A stretch of 63,655 bases of DNA from CAYGZQ01 sp964354375 [NCBI: uncultured Planctomycetota bacterium] (GCA_964354375.1 CAYGZQ010000015.1:4809-68463); one strand, 5' to 3'. Positions 8,330 through 17,807 are shown, counted from the first letter of the stretch. Numbers and translations are program-made. Notes: generated from the letters alone by a model not told the origin.

Positions 8330-11215
8330 CTACCACACACCGTCGGGCGGGAACTTGGTTAAGTAGCAATCATCTGCGCTGTAGTACGGATTGGCGCTGT
8401 GAAGATCCTCGCCCGGGCCGGGGTCGAAGTCGACAGTACCGAGGAATGTCCCGACCACATAGGCAACATCTCCCGGGCCGACCGCCACTGCCCAAGCCGA
8501 GACCCATTGATCCGCTCCACAGGAGATCCCCCAGACATTGACCCAGAAAAAGTCTCCAGACGCGTTGAATTTCGAGATAAAATCGGGCCCCTCGCAATCC
8601 GGCTGTTTCGCCCAATGCTCCACAACACCGGGACCCGGATCGAAGTCGACGGTACCGCCATAGGTCCCGGTCACATAGACATTTCCCAGCGAATCAGTCG
8701 CGCAGTCGTAACCATAATCGTCACCATACCACTCAACATCGCTCCCCCAGGTTCTGACCCAGATGAAATTGGCGTCGGAATCGAGCTTCTCAAGATACAC
8801 GTCGCCCCCGCCGTTATCCTCGTGGATCTCCTCGCCGGGACCCGGGTCGAAATCCAACAGTCCGTAATAATCCCCTGTGAGATAGAGGATATTGTCCTGG
8901 GCCGCATCAATCGCCCGGATTTCGATCCCTCCCTCGGCAGAAGCTGACCAAACCTTCGCCCACTGGTAATTCCCGGAGTAGTCAAACTTGCTCAGGAAAT
9001 CCCCTGCACCCAGAAGATCGACTCCCGGCCCCGGATCGTAGTCGATCGGCTCAGGGTCAGGATAGCCGGGATACGTCGCTCCGCTCACATAGATGTTCCC
9101 TGTGCTGTCAGCAGCAATAGCGCTCACACTGTCGCTGGTTAGATGCATCGGCATGTCGAGGGACGAGCCCCAGGTTCCGGCCCACAGGAAGTTGCCTGAT
9201 GAATCGAATTCGGCTAGGAAGGCATCGGTACTTCCGTTTGAGACATGAATATCCTCACCCGGCCCCGGATCGAAGTCCACCGTCTCAGCGAACAGCCCGC
9301 CCGCCCATATGTCGCCCACCGGACCGACAGCCAGCGAGTGAACGCTATCGATTCCAATACCTCCCCATGTCCTGCACCACTGGAATTCTCCATTAATCGT
9401 TAGTTTAACAAGGAAAGCATCACCGTAACCATTCTGCATATGTATATCCTCCCCCGGGCCCGGGTCGAAATCGGCGTCGGGATGAAACCATCCACCCATG
9501 TAGATGCTGCCCTTGTTATCCACAAGCAATGAGGTAGGATGCACTGTTGAGTACGTTACTCCGTGAATTACGTGAAATATCTTCACCCACAGGAAATTCC
9601 CGTCCTGATCGAACTTGCTCAGGAATCCATCCCAAGTGCCTGTTGAGTAGTAAATGGCGTCCCCGGGTCCGGGATCGAAATCCCCCTCGCCGCAGAAATC
9701 GCCTGCCGCATAAACATTCCCGGACTCATCGGTTGTCACTGCCCAAACACTATCGCCGTAATTCGATCCCGCACCCCAGGTCCGTGCCCAGCCCTGGGAG
9801 CTCTTCACGTGGATCGCCAAAGGTGTCTGGAGCACCCCGACCTGGCTGTCCGAGTCCGTCACTCTAAGCGTGACCTCGTAATCCCCGGGCGAGTCGAAGG
9901 TGTGGAAGATGTCTTTTCCCTCGGCGTCGTAGGTTCCATCGTCGTTCCAGTCCCATTCCCATTTGACGAGAGTGTCCTTGTCGGGATCCATCGTACCGGA
10001 GTCCCAGAACTGGACCGGAACTCCGACGACCTGAAGCTTGGGGTAAGCATCCGCCTTGACGATGGGGGCGTACTCGGGCATGGGCTTTACGAGCACTTGT
10101 GCTGGCTGGAATGCCCAAACCCAGCCGAAGTTTGGGTCGGAACCCGACAGGACTTGCACAAAAAAGGGATGCACTCCGGCCTTGCTGCCGAATTTGTTAG
10201 TAAACTTCCCCGTGAATTGCACACTGTCTTGTCCTGTGACGACGGGCCCATCGACGATGGAATAATCAAAAGCACCAAAGCCCTCGATGAAATCAAAGCT
10301 GTAAAACCAGTCGTCGGGACCACTAAGGCTGGCCTGGTGATCAAATATCTCGATTTTAATCTGCGTGCTGCTTTGCGTCCACTCATCAAGCCCGTCTCCG
10401 ACTGTGACCGAAATCTTATATGCCTCCGGGCAGTTTGCCGTAATGGGGAAGTCCTCTTCCGGATCCACTACAGTCTTGCCGGGATTCATCCACGATGCGT
10501 CGACTGCATATCCGAACTTGAACGGCCCGCCCGGCACGTGCAGTTTCATCGTTTTTGTTTCCTGGGTTCCCGGAAGGAACATCCTTCTTGGAATATCCTG
10601 TGAGAATGCCAGAAACGGGTTTACAGTGGCCGTGAGATCGCTGCTGTTCGAGTATTTCCCCTGGTAATATTTCAAAGCTGGTGGACTTGGCAGGCCCGGT
10701 GGATACTTCGTGGGATTGAAAAGCCTCGTGTAACCGTCCGGGTTCAGCATGCGGGGAACTCCGTCCCCGAGCGCCATAACTTCGTCGCCTTCGTAATTCA
10801 CAGAATCCCCATCAGCAATGAAGACGCCCCTCACATCAAACGCCGTTAGGTCCAGGCTATTAGCAAAGGGATGCTTCAGGGTGACATCGAGGCTAAGTTC
10901 GTGGGGACTCGTGAGCTTGACATTGCTGATCTTCAGACAATCCTCGCATGCGCTCACTTCCAGCAACTTCACAACGTTCAGATGCATGTCTGCCGAACGA
11001 TCAGGGGAGACGATGGCGGTCTGAGCGGTGGGATCGACCTGAACCCTCCACGTGCCCCAGAGGTAGCGGTTTGAAAAGGATCCGGCTGTCTGCGAAGAAG
11101 CCGAGGAGGCTTCCCCAGGATTTCCTGGCACAAGAGGGTCTTGCCTGTCGGGACCCATACATCCCATCAACAGAAGGACCGCCAGGATTGAGCACGTACC
11201 CCATTTCACATTCAT
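8330..11215 (-). CDS. Lipoprotein: shared N-terminal module, PKD domain and DFDPGPG propeller repeats
   Basis: A protein of 961 residues. Signal peptide with lipobox LLMGC, lipid Cys19. Residues about 50-300 are the module shared with four other genes here (YLWGTW, HLNVVKLLE, CEDC, LKHPF, FDVRGV, NPDGYTRLFN, FGYAVDASW). Residues about 385-470 are a PKD domain (WDWNDDGTYDAEG). From about 480 to the end are seven SBBP-like units, each with D(F/Y)DPGPG, FL(S/A)(K/E)FD and a WVRTWG-like turn, giving a beta-propeller. It is expected on the outer membrane or cell surface and may bind metal through the Asp-rich loops. GGAGG lies six bases before the ATG. The gene sits between two copies of the palindromic repeat. 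Confidence 0.8.
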   Translation of the reverse strand: MNVKWGTCSILAVLLLMGCMGPDRQDPLVPGNPGEASSASSQTAGSFSNRYLWGTWRVQVDPTAQTAIVSPDRSADMHLNVVKLLEVSACEDCLKISNVKLTSPHELSLDVTLKHPFANSLDLTAFDVRGVFIADGDSVNYEGDEVMALGDGVPRMLNPDGYTRLFNPTKYPPGLPSPPALKYYQGKYSNSSDLTATVNPFLAFSQDIPRRMFLPGTQETKTMKLHVPGGPFKFGYAVDASWMNPGKTVVDPEEDFPITANCPEAYKISVTVGDGLDEWTQSSTQIKIEIFDHQASLSGPDDWFYSFDFIEGFGAFDYSIVDGPVVTGQDSVQFTGKFTNKFGSKAGVHPFFVQVLSGSDPNFGWVWAFQPAQVLVKPMPEYAPIVKADAYPKLQVVGVPVQFWDSGTMDPDKDTLVKWEWDWNDDGTYDAEGKDIFHTFDSPGDYEVTLRVTDSDSQVGVLQTPLAIHVKSSQGWARTWGAGSNYGDSVWAVTTDESGNVYAAGDFCGEGDFDPGPGDAIYYSTGTWDGFLSKFDQDGNFLWVKIFHVIHGVTYSTVHPTSLLVDNKGSIYMGGWFHPDADFDPGPGEDIHMQNGYGDAFLVKLTINGEFQWCRTWGGIGIDSVHSLAVGPVGDIWAGGLFAETVDFDPGPGEDIHVSNGSTDAFLAEFDSSGNFLWAGTWGSSLDMPMHLTSDSVSAIAADSTGNIYVSGATYPGYPDPEPIDYDPGPGVDLLGAGDFLSKFDYSGNYQWAKVWSASAEGGIEIRAIDAAQDNILYLTGDYYGLLDFDPGPGEEIHEDNGGGDVYLEKLDSDANFIWVRTWGSDVEWYGDDYGYDCATDSLGNVYVTGTYGGTVDFDPGPGVVEHWAKQPDCEGPDFISKFNASGDFFWVNVWGISCGADQWVSAWAVAVGPGDVAYVVGTFLGTVDFDPGPGEDLHSANPYYSADDCYLTKFPPDGVW

Positions 11216-11320
11216 CGGTCCCCTCCAGCGTACAGAGATAGATCGGAACCTTCCCTATCATTTTACCACAGCCCCATAGTCTTATCCGGCACCAGGCCAC
11301 CGCTTCTTCGTGTTCCTTGG

Positions 11321-11420
11321 TGTCCTTGGTGTCTTGGTGGTTACTCCTCTCAAGAAGAAGATCAACCACGAAGACACTAAGGGCACTAAGGACACCAAGA
11401 AGAGGGAGGATGAAAGAAAG
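11321..11420. repeat. Palindromic dispersed repeat, copy 2
   Basis: Nearly identical to the copy at 8195 and in the same orientation (TGTCCTTGGTGTCTTGGTGG, later GGCACTAAGGACACCAAG and AGAGGGAGGATGAAAGA). The left arm carries one extra unit (TGTTCCTTGG, 11311-11320). It lies in the divergent region between the lipoprotein and the protease gene. Confidence 0.8.
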
Positions 11421-11441
11421 GACATCGAGCGGCTTCAAAGA

Positions 11442-11469
11442 TTGAGTTTCGCCGCACCTGCGTTATACT
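11442..11469 (+). promoter_or_regulatory. Promoter of the metzincin gene
   Basis: TTGAGT (11442-11447), 16-base spacer, TATACT (11464-11469). The predicted transcription start falls within three bases of the ATG at 11479 and no ribosome-binding site is present, so the mRNA is probably leaderless. Confidence 0.65.
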
Positions 11470-11478
11470 TCACCCGAC

Positions 11479-12099
11479 ATGAAGCGCATTGTACCTGCAG
11501 CCTGGCTGTTTGCGTTACTCTTCCTCGCGCTCGCGTGCGTAGGGGGGAGCGGTCCGGTATGGCCGCCGGACGGTAACGACGGCAGGGTGCCCAGCTACGA
11601 CCTCCTCTACCCCGACAAGACTTGCCACTGGGACCTCGACGCGTTCCCGCTCAAGGTCTACATCGATCCCCCTTCCGCGACCGCAGGACTTTACGGCGCC
11701 CAGCTTCGATCCGCCGCGGTCGAGGCGGTCGACACGTGGGACGGGACCATCGAAGGAGTCCCCGACCTGTTCGAGTATGAGACCGATGAAAGCTCAGCGG
11801 ATATTTTCGTGCATTGGGAGTCGCTCAAGACAGATGGCTACACCATTGTGAAAGCCTACAAAAGTCACCTTGCGATTCACAGAACGGCCATATCCGACAA
11901 AGTGATGGACCCCGAGGCGGTAAGGCTGATACTTGGGCACGAGCTTGGTCACGTGCTGGGGCTCGGGCATTCTCTCGTGCAGTCGGACCTGATGTACTCG
12001 CCCATCGATCCGCTCACGGCGAAGCTCACCGAGCGGGACGAAGACATGGTGAGGTGGCTGTACGGCCAGGAAAACTACATCGTGATTCTGACGTACTAG
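11479..12099 (+). CDS. Matrixin-like metzincin metalloprotease, lipoprotein
   Basis: A protein of 206 residues. Signal peptide with lipid Cys20 (FLALAC). The zinc site HELGHVLGLGH (about 154-164) matches HExxHxxGxxH, and DLMYS gives the Met-turn at about 172; both are typical of M10-type metzincins. There is no obvious pro-domain Cys switch, and the catalytic domain is small. It probably acts at the cell surface or in the periplasm on protein substrates. The stop codon overlaps that of the convergent gene: both use the CTAG at 12096-12099. Confidence 0.85.
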   Translation: MKRIVPAAWLFALLFLALACVGGSGPVWPPDGNDGRVPSYDLLYPDKTCHWDLDAFPLKVYIDPPSATAGLYGAQLRSAAVEAVDTWDGTIEGVPDLFEYETDESSADIFVHWESLKTDGYTIVKAYKSHLAIHRTAISDKVMDPEAVRLILGHELGHVLGLGHSLVQSDLMYSPIDPLTAKLTERDEDMVRWLYGQENYIVILTY

Positions 12100-12971
12100 C
12101 CGGACCCTTCCCCCTCGGCACCTTCGCCGGCATTCTCGGTTTCGACAGGCTCACCCTCCTGCGGAGTCCCGATACCCGCCTCCTCGGCGGTCTGCCAGCT
12201 CCAGCGATACCAGCGTCCCCACACATTGAACCGCCGGTTCGGATAGAATGTAACGGTTCCGTGGCCGTATATGGGTAAATATTTCCCCAGCCAATTGTCA
12301 TAGTAGAAATTTCCGCGACCTGAGCCGACATACCACAGATTGTCGAACGCCGACTCCACCCTCAGGACCACCTCGGGATCCACGCCGATGTAATAGATGA
12401 TATAGTCGAAAAACTCCGTGTCACGGTCCTTCGCGCCAAAGCGAATCTTGTATACCGGCACCCCCTCCACCTCGTCCATGCCCTGGAAACTAATGTCGAA
12501 CCTGTCCCTGATGTCCTGAGTGTAAATCGGCGCACCCGGCATCGGAAGAAGCTGCGAGAAGAAGGTCCTCTCCTCGGGCGCCTCGCTCCCCGCCAGGACC
12601 TCGCCCATGATTGTAAGCAGGTAGTAGTCGGGATACTCGTACGCGTAGTGGCTGACGATCGTCGAAAGCCCCGCTATGCGGCTCGGGTTTCCCTCCCGAA
12701 TATTTCGCTCATCGAGACGGTTCGAGGGGTCCCTGTAGATATCGACGTCCACTGTCAGGTCGGCCATGTCCTGATCGATGAAAAACCGGTCCACGCGCGT
12801 CATGAGTGCGGCGAGCTCCTCGTCGCTGAGCTCGACTTCCTCCGCGGCATCGCCCTGCACCTCAGCCGTCGCCGTCTCATCCGCGTCCTGCGCCGACACG
12901 ACATTTCCGAGCGGCATCAGCCACACGCATCCGATCAGAATCAGCAGCCCCAGATGAAGCAGTCTTTTCAT
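12096..12971 (-). CDS. Secreted protein, possibly LolA-like fold
   Basis: A protein of 291 residues from the ATG at 12971, chosen because GGAGGT lies six bases before it; a GTG at 12989 would overlap that site. Residues 1-25 are a signal peptide, then an acidic low-complexity stretch and a long beta-rich region (DYYLLTIMGEVLAG, VYKIRFGAKDRDTEFFDYIIYY) with the look of lipoprotein-carrier-type half-barrels. The C-terminal 30 residues are Glu/Gly-rich and disordered. The family call is only a fold-level impression. Confidence 0.55.
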   Translation of the reverse strand: MKRLLHLGLLILIGCVWLMPLGNVVSAQDADETATAEVQGDAAEEVELSDEELAALMTRVDRFFIDQDMADLTVDVDIYRDPSNRLDERNIREGNPSRIAGLSTIVSHYAYEYPDYYLLTIMGEVLAGSEAPEERTFFSQLLPMPGAPIYTQDIRDRFDISFQGMDEVEGVPVYKIRFGAKDRDTEFFDYIIYYIGVDPEVVLRVESAFDNLWYVGSGRGNFYYDNWLGKYLPIYGHGTVTFYPNRRFNVWGRWYRWSWQTAEEAGIGTPQEGEPVETENAGEGAEGEGSG

Positions 12972-13058
12972 AGAGATACCTCCGGACATTCCCGCCGGGT
13001 TCCTTCAAGAGAGAGATTCCCGAAAGCGGTGAAGTTCACTTCGACCCATGTTTATTCT

Positions 13059-13478
13059 TCATTCGGCCCGGGTTTCTTTGAGCGCTCTTCGACCTATGAC
13101 AACCGCCGCCCATGCATCGAGTTCCCCAGGCGTCGGCCAGAATATCTTCGGCAAGAGCCTCCAGAGCCCACCGGGCGGATTCTCTTTCCAGGCGAGCTCT
13201 CTCGCTTCGAGAGTCGTGTTCCGCTCGTCCACCTGGTGTATTTCCTTCACGCTGGCGGCAGACAGCGCACCCGCGATCCACCCCGATCCCGTCCCGCCAC
13301 CCATCGCCAGCAAATCGGGATGGTGTCGGTCAATCAACCCCAGGACACCTTGCGCGAAATCTCCCATGGTCACGACCGATTTCTCGATCACCTCTCCGTC
13401 CGCGTCAAGGACCGCAAGCCCGAACTTGTGCAGCCCCGGGTCAATTGCCAGCACACAGGCCTTCTTATCGGCAGACAT
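13059..13478 (-). CDS. RuvC/RNase H-like fold protein
   Basis: A protein of 139 residues. It opens with the strand-turn motif CVLAIDPGLHKFGLAV, typical of the RuvC/YqgF RNase H-like group (first catalytic Asp in IDPG). A late ELDAWAAVVIG helix supplies another acidic residue, as in RuvC. A Glu for the middle site may be in QVDERNT. It is too divergent to call RuvC or RuvX. The ATG at 13478 is chosen because conserved sequence starts just after it; a GTG at 13541 would overlap the upstream ferritin-like gene. It follows that gene on the same strand, so the two may be co-transcribed. Confidence 0.65.
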   Translation of the reverse strand: MSADKKACVLAIDPGLHKFGLAVLDADGEVIEKSVVTMGDFAQGVLGLIDRHHPDLLAMGGGTGSGWIAGALSAASVKEIHQVDERNTTLEARELAWKENPPGGLWRLLPKIFWPTPGELDAWAAVVIGRRALKETRAE

Positions 13479-13521
13479 GGCGTTTGGAGCCCGGTCAATA
13501 AATCGGGGCGCCTGGACACTC

Positions 13522-14010
13522 CTACCCGAAATTGAGCTCACCCGACTGCCTGACCTCGGCGATCAGGTCGTCAATCTTTCGCTTGTGCTCCCTGGTAGCT
13601 TCGATAAGCCAGTCGAGAGTCTCCTTCAGCTCCTCGTTGTCGGTCTCGTATATTCCCAGGAAATCCTTTTCCAGCAAAGCTCCCTCGATGTCCGCGGCCG
13701 TCGTCAGCGCGTACAGGACGGTCATGTCCTCGTGGCGGGCCTTGTACGCGTACCCGTTGATGTACTCGATCGATTTCTCTATCGGACGGATACGAAACCT
13801 GCCCTCGTTGAGCTCGGCCTGGCCCAACTCCACCCTCCTTCTGAATTTCCTCAGCCACTCCGCATGGCCCCTTTCCTCGTCGGCGAGGTCCGACCAGAAC
13901 TCCCGGTATTCCGGAAATTTCTCCGCGTAGGCGTCGTAAAGTCTGCCTATCACTTCCTCGTGCGAAGCAAGCGCCTCTACTTCGTCGACTCGTGGATCAG
14001 GATTTGTCAT
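13522..14010 (-). CDS. Ferritin-like/rubrerythrin-type diiron protein
   Basis: A protein of 162 residues, all helical. Diiron ligand motifs: an early Glu near ASHEEVIG, LADEERGHAEW (ExxH), a second pair around ADIEGALLEKDFL and REHKRKI. This is the four-helix erythrin pattern without a C-terminal rubredoxin domain. Likely role: peroxide reduction or iron handling under low oxygen. GGGAG lies six bases before the ATG. It precedes the RuvC-like gene by about 40 bases. Confidence 0.75.
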   Translation of the reverse strand: MTNPDPRVDEVEALASHEEVIGRLYDAYAEKFPEYREFWSDLADEERGHAEWLRKFRRRVELGQAELNEGRFRIRPIEKSIEYINGYAYKARHEDMTVLYALTTAADIEGALLEKDFLGIYETDNEELKETLDWLIEATREHKRKIDDLIAEVRQSGELNFG

Positions 14011-14123
14011 CTGTCGCTCCCTCCAGCAGTCTCCCCCTCAGAAACGGAAAACCGCAACGTCGAGTGATGTTCAAGCGGTCGGTCAACTCTATTCACCCCG
14101 CCCGCAGGTGTCAAGGGAATCGC

Positions 14124-15626
14124 TTACAGGTTGCGGTAATACGTGAACCGCACGCCCTTGAACGGGGGAACCTGGGCGCATGTACCGCCCGCACACTGAA
14201 ACCCGCCCCTCTGGCTGCCCAGAACCAGTTCGAACTGACTCATCGGATCCGGAGCCCATCTCAGGAACGCGGAGTTCCACTCCCCCGGCGACTCGGTGGG
14301 GATTCCCATTATTCCAGGAGGCGGAGGTTCCGTCGGACGCGTCGATGTCTCCCTGATAAGCCCCACTGTGAACTCCGGGCTCACATGCCAGTCGAAACCA
14401 AGCTCCACTTCGTCATCGCTTGAGAACTTGCTCTCAAGCGTCCTGAATCGAGCCGAGAAATGGAAGCTTCCACCCATTGGGAACGGCCCGTCTATCGTTC
14501 CGCGAACGCTCTCATCAGTACCGCTCACAGCGCCGAAGTAGAGAAGCATGCCCGAGATATGGTCGTAGCTCAGGCTTCCCGTCCACTCCTCGGTCTGCGG
14601 CGAAACCCACTCTATGAAGTAATTGCCGAAGTCCTGGTTCTGGTTTCGTATGCCGTTCAGATCAGCGTAAAGAGCCCTTAGGGAGTTTCCGTCCCAGGAT
14701 TCCGGCGAGACCCTGCAGTCCAGGCGGTAACCCGTCTCATCGTCGGGATGCGCGTCGGGATTGTCGATGTCGTAGCGTTTCAGCGAGGGCGCCGTTCCGT
14801 AATCGAACCTGGCTTTGTCGTATCTCACCCACGATCCCTCCATCGAGAATCCCGGCTCGGCGTAAATCAGCTGTGCCAGCTGCGCACGACCATCCACCGA
14901 TTCGGTCGATCCCTCCAGCTCGTTCCTGTTGAAAAAGGCGGTCTCGTAATAGACGGAGAAATCCTCGATCCGCCACGAGCCGTCAAGCTCCGTCACGATC
15001 GTGGATTCCTGTGTCCCAAACCGCGTGATGTCGGAGTCAATCCAGCCCAGACCCAGGTTCAGATCCTTGAAGTCGAAATCGGCCCGTCCGCCCCACAGCT
15101 CATCGGACGGATCTCCTTCGGTAGTGTTCACACCGGTGAGGTAGTAGTCCACTCCATCCGACCTGTGAGTTCCCCAGAAAGCCGTGACTCCCATGTCTCC
15201 GAGGTCGCCCTTAACCATCCCTCCGTTGAGCTGAGCGTCACGGTCGACCTGACGGTTCTCCACAGCGTCGAGCGCAGTCCCGCGACCGAATATCAGCGAG
15301 TAATCGCCGCCCGTCACCTGCCAGTCGTCGTTAAGCTCGTAATTGAACCCCCATTTGTCGAGCTCGAAGGGCTCCCTCTGGAACGCAAACGGTCGATCGT
15401 TCGAGCCGCGCACAAAAGCCGAGAGGCCTTCGTAACGCAGCCTTAGCTCAAGCTCCGCCTCGAACTTGGAGGTATCGGTGATCGAGTCGTCGCTCAGCTC
15501 GAGGTTGAAATGCCCGCCCGTCATGTAGCGGTCGATTGCGCTCTCCGCTGCGGACTTCGACGGGAACAGCCCCACCAGGAGGACGAACACGCCGACAATT
15601 GAAACAAGAATGACACTGCGTCTCAT
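14124..15626 (-). CDS. Outer-membrane beta-barrel protein, DUF6029-like
   Basis: A protein of 500 residues. Signal peptide to about residue 27 (ends SAAESA). The mature part alternates polar and hydrophobic residues across many strands, and the last strand ends in aromatic residues (RFTYYRNL), typical of barrel insertion. The segment GGDYSLIFGRGTALDA resembles DUF6029 proteins. It probably forms an outer-membrane channel or structural barrel. GGAG precedes the ATG by seven bases. A strong terminator separates it from the upstream TlpA-like gene, so it has its own transcript. Confidence 0.7.
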   Translation of the reverse strand: MRRSVILVSIVGVFVLLVGLFPSKSAAESAIDRYMTGGHFNLELSDDSITDTSKFEAELELRLRYEGLSAFVRGSNDRPFAFQREPFELDKWGFNYELNDDWQVTGGDYSLIFGRGTALDAVENRQVDRDAQLNGGMVKGDLGDMGVTAFWGTHRSDGVDYYLTGVNTTEGDPSDELWGGRADFDFKDLNLGLGWIDSDITRFGTQESTIVTELDGSWRIEDFSVYYETAFFNRNELEGSTESVDGRAQLAQLIYAEPGFSMEGSWVRYDKARFDYGTAPSLKRYDIDNPDAHPDDETGYRLDCRVSPESWDGNSLRALYADLNGIRNQNQDFGNYFIEWVSPQTEEWTGSLSYDHISGMLLYFGAVSGTDESVRGTIDGPFPMGGSFHFSARFRTLESKFSSDDEVELGFDWHVSPEFTVGLIRETSTRPTEPPPPGIMGIPTESPGEWNSAFLRWAPDPMSQFELVLGSQRGGFQCAGGTCAQVPPFKGVRFTYYRNL

Positions 15627-15676
15627 GAGATGGCTCCGAAAACGCCGGTCTGACGTTCAAGAGAGATGGATAAAGG

Positions 15677-15726
15677 AAAAGCCCCCCCGGATCCGACCGT
15701 CACCCTCAGAGGGTACAAAGGGGGCT
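15677..15726 (-). terminator. Terminator downstream of the TlpA-like gene
   Basis: Read leftwards, AGCCCCC pairs with GGGGGGCT around an inner ACCCTC/GAGGGT hairpin, then TTTTCCTTT follows. Confidence 0.7.
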
Positions 15727-15748
15727 GATAAAATCCTGCTCAGGACCA

Positions 15749-16282
15749 TCACTCGCCCGAATCGGTCTCGGCTTCCTCGGGGAGATTGGCCTCGATTTTT
15801 TCGCGGACGTCTTTTTCATCGCCCGACGCGTACCCGACGTGACGCCACAGTTCGTTGCCCTCTGGGTCGAAAAGGACAGTCGTCGGGATGCGTCTCGCGC
15901 CAAGCTCGTCCTGCACAGCCTTCTCGGGATCGAAGAGGATTGTGAACGGGTAGTCCTCGCCTTCCAGCGTGGCCCGGGCCGTCGAGATCGTGCTCGCCTC
16001 GTCCACGCAGAAAATGACGACCTCGAACCCGCGGTCCGAATAGTCCTCAGCCATCTTTTCGAGCTGGGGAAGGTACTGGCTGCACGGACGGCACCAGCTT
16101 GCCCAGAAATCCACGAGGTAGAGCTTTCCATCGGCGAACACGTCTGTCTCAGAGACATCGTCGCCCTGGAGATTCTCCAGGTCAAACGTGAAGCCGTCCC
16201 ACACGGGCTCGTCATCGGCTACGCTCGCCGGGGAGAAGCAAAGGATCAAAGCCAGAATGGAAAAAAGAAACAATGCGCGCAT
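15749..16282 (-). CDS. TlpA-like periplasmic thioredoxin
   Basis: A protein of 177 residues. Signal peptide to about residue 22 (PASVADD). Thioredoxin fold with active site WCRPC at 63-67 in VDFWASWCRPC and the cis-proline at RRIPTT. It is of the TlpA/ResA type, which reduces disulfides in exported proteins, for example for cytochrome c assembly or for the CxxC-bearing lipoproteins of this window (inference). The ATG at 16282 lies eight bases after GGAG; a GTG nine bases earlier overlaps that site. The acidic C-terminal tail is disordered. Confidence 0.82.
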   Translation of the reverse strand: MRALFLFSILALILCFSPASVADDEPVWDGFTFDLENLQGDDVSETDVFADGKLYLVDFWASWCRPCSQYLPQLEKMAEDYSDRGFEVVIFCVDEASTISTARATLEGEDYPFTILFDPEKAVQDELGARRIPTTVLFDPEGNELWRHVGYASGDEKDVREKIEANLPEEAETDSGE

Positions 16283-16388
16283 TTTTATCACTCCGCTAAT
16301 AAAGGGAGGCGGGAATCACTCGCCTGCCAAGCACCATAATTCTAAAGGCATCCGCCGTGCCGCGCAAGGCCGGAAAAGCGTCCCATGT

Positions 16389-17492
16389 CTACTGATGCGT
16401 ATCTTCCTTGTTTTCCTGACCGCCCGCGGTGCCCTCTATCGCGGCGATAGCTTCCTTGGCGGCCGTTCGGACGTAATCGTAGGTATCGGTGTCGGCAAGC
16501 TCTCTCAGAGCGGCAAGCGCGCTGGAAGCCTCGGTGCCGAACTGCCCCAGCGCCCACGCCGCCTTGCTCCTCGCCTGGGGATCCTTCACCGAAAGCGCTT
16601 TTACAAGCGCAGGTATGGCCTGACGCGATGCAGGCGCGATTTGTCCAAGCGACTGCGCGACCGCTTTCTGAAGCTCCGGTGTCTCATCGGTCAGGGCCGC
16701 GGCAAGCGCTCCGGTCGCCGGACCCCCCGCTTCTCCGAACTTCCCAAGCGCGCGCGCGGCTCGGACCTTCACCCTTGCGGCGCTGTCGGTCAGACGTCCG
16801 GCGAGCGCCTTGATCACTTCTTCCGAAGGCCCTATTGCCTCCAGGGCCTCCACGGCCTCGTACCGTGCTTCCTCCTCCTGGTCCGTGAGGAGCGAGATAA
16901 TGGTGGGCGCCGCCGATGCCGCGTCCGGACCCATCTCCATAAGCGCCCTCAGGGAGTCCAGTCGGAGGTCCTTGATTCTGAGCGCAGCTTTCAGCATCAC
17001 GACTATGTCTTCGCCATGACTGATTTTGGCGATGTTCCTCATTATCGCGATTCGCTCGTGGACCATCGCTTTCCCGAACTGGTCCTTCAGCGGATCCACT
17101 GCCTCCGCCGCGTCGGGCCCGATCATGCCAAGCGCCGTGATGGCTCCGTACCGAACCTGGTAGTTCTCGTTCCGCAGAGCCGCTACGAGATCAGGGACGG
17201 CCGGCTTGCCGATCATCTGCAACACATGCTCCGCCTGGACCTGGACCTCCCCCCCTTCACCCATTGCCAGGATGAGGGCAGGGACCGCCTCGGTACCCTT
17301 GGCGGCAAGCGCACTCTTGATCTCGCTCTGGTTGCCCTTCTGCGGCTCTTTCAGTAGAGCGACAAGCGCCGGTACGTCGCCGGGAAGAGCGCCCTGGGCA
17401 TTTCCTTTCTCTGTCTTATCCGATCCTCCGCATGCAAGGCTTGCAAGCATCGCAAGAGCGCAGGCTATCAGGACAAGTCTCGCGTATCTCAT
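16389..17492 (-). CDS. HEAT/PBS-lyase-repeat lipoprotein
   Basis: A protein of 367 residues. Signal peptide with lipid Cys21 (LASLACGG). Residues about 35-350 are roughly nine HEAT-like helical repeats with the PBS-lyase pattern (VPDLVAALRNENYQVRYGAITALGMIG and variants), forming a solenoid for protein-protein contact. Being a lipoprotein, it should face the periplasm or cell surface. AAGGAG lies 10 bases before the ATG. No enzymatic motif is visible. Confidence 0.8.
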   Translation of the reverse strand: MRYARLVLIACALAMLASLACGGSDKTEKGNAQGALPGDVPALVALLKEPQKGNQSEIKSALAAKGTEAVPALILAMGEGGEVQVQAEHVLQMIGKPAVPDLVAALRNENYQVRYGAITALGMIGPDAAEAVDPLKDQFGKAMVHERIAIMRNIAKISHGEDIVVMLKAALRIKDLRLDSLRALMEMGPDAASAAPTIISLLTDQEEEARYEAVEALEAIGPSEEVIKALAGRLTDSAARVKVRAARALGKFGEAGGPATGALAAALTDETPELQKAVAQSLGQIAPASRQAIPALVKALSVKDPQARSKAAWALGQFGTEASSALAALRELADTDTYDYVRTAAKEAIAAIEGTAGGQENKEDTHQ

Positions 17493-17609
17493 GCTTCCAA
17501 CTCTCCTTCGGCATACAGTGTCGGATTCACTTCGACGGGGAATGAGTATAACTCAAGGAGGCGATCCTTTGCCATAGCGACATCGCTGATTCACGCACCG
17601 GCCTGCCGT

Positions 17610-17650
17610 CCCCTAAATAAAGACTGCCGCCCCGTGCTCAGTGGGGCGGC
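17610..17650 (-). terminator. Intrinsic terminator of the Xre/CheW transcript
   Basis: GCCGCCCC/GGGGCGGC stem (17626-17633 and 17643-17650). Read leftwards it is followed by AGTCTTTATTTA. Confidence 0.7.
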
Positions 17651-17807
17651 TTGCGAGACCAATGAGTTTTCAGGAAGGATCACACTAACCGGTCACAACC
17701 TGGTTCCTTAGGCTCCCCGGCACTTACCCGGCCCTCCCGGAACCTCCCGGAAACCAGGAGCGAAGGATCGGCGCGCGGTGGTAACAGAACCGTCCGTCCG
17801 ATTTCCC
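17651..17807 (-). other. 3' untranslated region with strong inverted repeats
   Basis: Between the Xre stop codon and its terminator are about 155 bases rich in pairing sequence: GGTTCC/GGAACC and nested CCGG pairs around 17700-17755. It matches no riboswitch or small RNA I recognise. It could be a structured 3' UTR or a small RNA released from the transcript. Confidence 0.35.

Noticed and set aside
13479-13541. Longer N-terminus for the RuvC-like protein (GTG at 13541)
   Set aside because: It would overlap the ferritin-like gene and adds no conserved residues.
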